From NCBI GenBank assembly GCA_029262955.1, contig JAJCYL010000141.1, forward strand, positions 1 to 7,188: a stretch of DNA of 7,188 nt, given 5' to 3'. The notes beneath the pieces were generated by a model. It did not search any database. It saw only the letters and a list, made by a program, of their open reading frames with translations, and was not told the origin of the DNA. The position numbers were made by a program, and so were the translations under genes. The stretch's first letter is position 1. Each line of letters starts with the position of its first letter. Source of the DNA: Cytophagales bacterium. GTDB lineage: Bacteria; Bacteroidota; Bacteroidia; Cytophagales; Cyclobacteriaceae. Shown here piece after piece: positions 5,907 through 7,188 of the stretch.

Positions 5907-6692
5907 ATGCGAAAAGTGAAAGCCAAAAAAGGTCTAGGACAACATTTTCTAACCGACCCTACAGTTGCAGGACAAATTGTTGACGCATTAACTATGGATA
6001 AAAACCGGTCGGTGGTTGAGATAGGACCAGGTACTGGCGTTTTAACGGAGCTACTTCTTAACAAAGACATTGATTTAAGAGCAATCGACGTGGATGGTGA
6101 ATCCATTCGCTTTCTGAAAGAAAAATATCCTGAGTTTCAGCACTTAATGATTCAAGGAGATTTCCTGAAAATAGACATCAACCTACTTTTCAATTCGGAG
6201 TTCTCGATCATTGGGAATTTTCCTTATAATATATCCTCACAAATATTTTTCAAAGTCCTTGACAACAGAAATCAGATTAATGAAATTGTCTGCATGTTGC
6301 AGCGTGAGGTTGCCGATCGGATAATTTCTCCTCCCGGAAATCGGACCTATGGCATACTTAGTGTTTTTCTTCAAGCTTTTTATGATACTGAGAAAATAAT
6401 TGATGTCCCTCCTGAAGTATTCCGACCTCCTCCTAAAGTTTGGTCTTCCGTAATTCGGTTGAAAAGAAATGAAAAGAAGGACCTACAATGTGACGAAAAG
6501 TTATTTCGACACGTCGTCAAAACGGGATTTCAAATGAGACGCAAAACATTGCGCAATGCCCTAAAAGGTCTTAATTTGCCGGCCTCAATAACGCAGTTGG
6601 AACTTCTTGACAAGCGAGCAGAGCGACTGTCAGTAGGCGACTTTGAATTCCTTACTAACTTAATAGCAAATTCAACAATTGAGAATGAGTAA
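5907..6692 (+). CDS. rsmA: 16S rRNA (adenine1518-N6/adenine1519-N6)-dimethyltransferase (KsgA)
   Basis: RsmA dimethylates two adjacent adenines in helix 45 of 16S rRNA, using S-adenosylmethionine, as a late check in small-subunit assembly. The 261 residues are a usual length. Landmarks are KKGLGQHFLTD (7-17), SAM motif I EIGPGTGVLT (38-47), AIDVD (59-63, motif II), GDFLK (84-88) and the catalytic motif IV NFPYNIS (104-110). The later markers are VFRPPPKVWSSVIRL (171-185) and FQMRRKTLRNAL (208-219). Motif IV has Phe where E. coli has Leu (NLPYN); both occur in the family. The ATG at 5907 gives the family-typical basic N-terminus. It is divergent from pdxA and probably co-transcribed with mgtE, which begins within 30 bases of its stop. 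Confidence 0.98.
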   Translation: MRKVKAKKGLGQHFLTDPTVAGQIVDALTMDKNRSVVEIGPGTGVLTELLLNKDIDLRAIDVDGESIRFLKEKYPEFQHLMIQGDFLKIDINLLFNSEFSIIGNFPYNISSQIFFKVLDNRNQINEIVCMLQREVADRIISPPGNRTYGILSVFLQAFYDTEKIIDVPPEVFRPPPKVWSSVIRLKRNEKKDLQCDEKLFRHVVKTGFQMRRKTLRNALKGLNLPASITQLELLDKRAERLSVGDFEFLTNLIANSTIENE

Positions 6693-6721
6693 ATGTGAAC
6701 CTGGAAATAGTTAAGCCGCAC

Positions 6722-7188
6722 ATGAAGCCTGCCATCATATTTGAATTTAGTAAAGAATTTCTTGAGCGCTTTAAGCAAGCACTTGATTTAAGAGATAATG
6801 CCTTTGTTGAAGAATCTCTGAAGGGCGTAAATGCAGCTGATATATCCGCGTTTCTTGACGAGTTCGATCATGTCGAATGTAAGTACATCCTGGGTCTCTT
6901 AGATGTTGATCTAGCGGCCAATGTGATTAATGATCTCGATGAAGACATTCGAGATAAGTTTCTAGAAACCTTTGAAACCAACGAAATCGCTGGGATTGTA
7001 GATCACCTTGAAACAGATGATGGGGCTGATATTCTTTATGAGCTTGACCCTGAGGAAAGGGAAGAGGTTATCCGGTCGATGGACAATGAAGAGAAGGCCA
7101 GAAACATTCTCGAGCTACTGGACTACAAGGAAGATATCGCGGGTGGCCTCATGGCCAAAGAACTCATCAAGGCAAACCTCAATTGGTC
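6722..7188 (+). CDS. mgtE: MgtE-type magnesium channel, partial (N-terminal domain only)
   Basis: Only the first 155 residues are in view. They match the cytoplasmic N domain of MgtE, the superhelical magnesium sensor that precedes two CBS domains and the membrane pore. Landmarks are FEFSKEFLERFKQAL, GVNAADISAFLDEF, a run of short acidic helical repeats (LETDDGADILYELDPEEREEV) and LLDYKEDIAGGLM. The last resembles the family signature Y-x-D-x-AGGLM at the domain border. The many Asp and Glu residues fit magnesium sensing. The start is taken as ATG at 6722. An in-frame GTG at 6695, 2 bp after the rsmA stop, would add nine residues and is possible. The gene follows rsmA closely, suggesting one transcript. 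Pore residues cannot be checked because the gene runs off the window. Confidence 0.9.
   Translation, partial: MKPAIIFEFSKEFLERFKQALDLRDNAFVEESLKGVNAADISAFLDEFDHVECKYILGLLDVDLAANVINDLDEDIRDKFLETFETNEIAGIVDHLETDDGADILYELDPEEREEVIRSMDNEEKARNILELLDYKEDIAGGLMAKELIKANLNW

Noticed and set aside
5894..6778. Minus-strand frames opposite rsmA and mgtE (5894-6106, 6530-6778)
   Set aside because: Antisense shadows; the plus-strand genes are recognised with high confidence.
1..7188. Mobile element, CRISPR, tRNA/rRNA, toxin-antitoxin or defence system
   Set aside because: No repeats of the right kind, no transposase or integrase frame, no structured RNA pattern and no unassigned gene space; every gene belongs to a known housekeeping family.

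Overview
The window is an ordinary housekeeping segment of a chromosome, most likely from a member of the Bacteroidota (Cytophagales-like). Four things suggest this. The gene order is DUF177-rpmF-plsX-fabH-efp-accB-accC. The L32 protein is the Cys-poor type beginning MAHPKRK, and the DUF177 protein ends in DPRWNALRKL. Shine-Dalgarno sequences are almost absent upstream of the starts. Promoter-like TAnnTTTG boxes fit the -7 element of the Bacteroidota primary sigma factor. The assignment is an inference from protein and motif character; no rRNA is present.

Layout: positions 1-5818 are read leftward (minus strand). From upstream to downstream the order is pdxA (5818-4799), a 97-bp gap with the best promoter candidate of the window, then a tightly packed run: DUF177/YceD protein, rpmF, plsX, fabH, efp, accB and accC. 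Gaps in this run are 9-52 bp, and accC is cut by the left edge. An 87-bp divergent intergenic region (5819-5906) separates pdxA from the rightward pair rsmA (ksgA) and mgtE, and mgtE is cut by the right edge. No stretch longer than 300 bases lacks a gene.

Function: the leftward run joins ribosome and translation genes (L32, the DUF177 protein linked to large-subunit rRNA, EF-P) with the start of fatty-acid and phospholipid synthesis. AccB and AccC are two parts of acetyl-CoA carboxylase, which supplies malonyl-CoA. FabH starts the acyl chain and PlsX diverts acyl-ACP to acyl-phosphate for phospholipids. Joint expression would link membrane synthesis to translation capacity. PdxA belongs to pyridoxal-phosphate synthesis, RsmA dimethylates 16S rRNA, and MgtE is a magnesium channel.

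All key catalytic residues that could be checked are present, and no frameshift or pseudogene was found. I found no mobile element, CRISPR array, tRNA, rRNA or undescribed system. The points worth a second look are small and regulatory: a perfect 12-bp inverted repeat over the efp stop codon, a possible leaderless rsmA transcript, an AGGAGG fused to a GTG start, accB and accC separated in one frame by a single stop codon, and a non-zinc L32.
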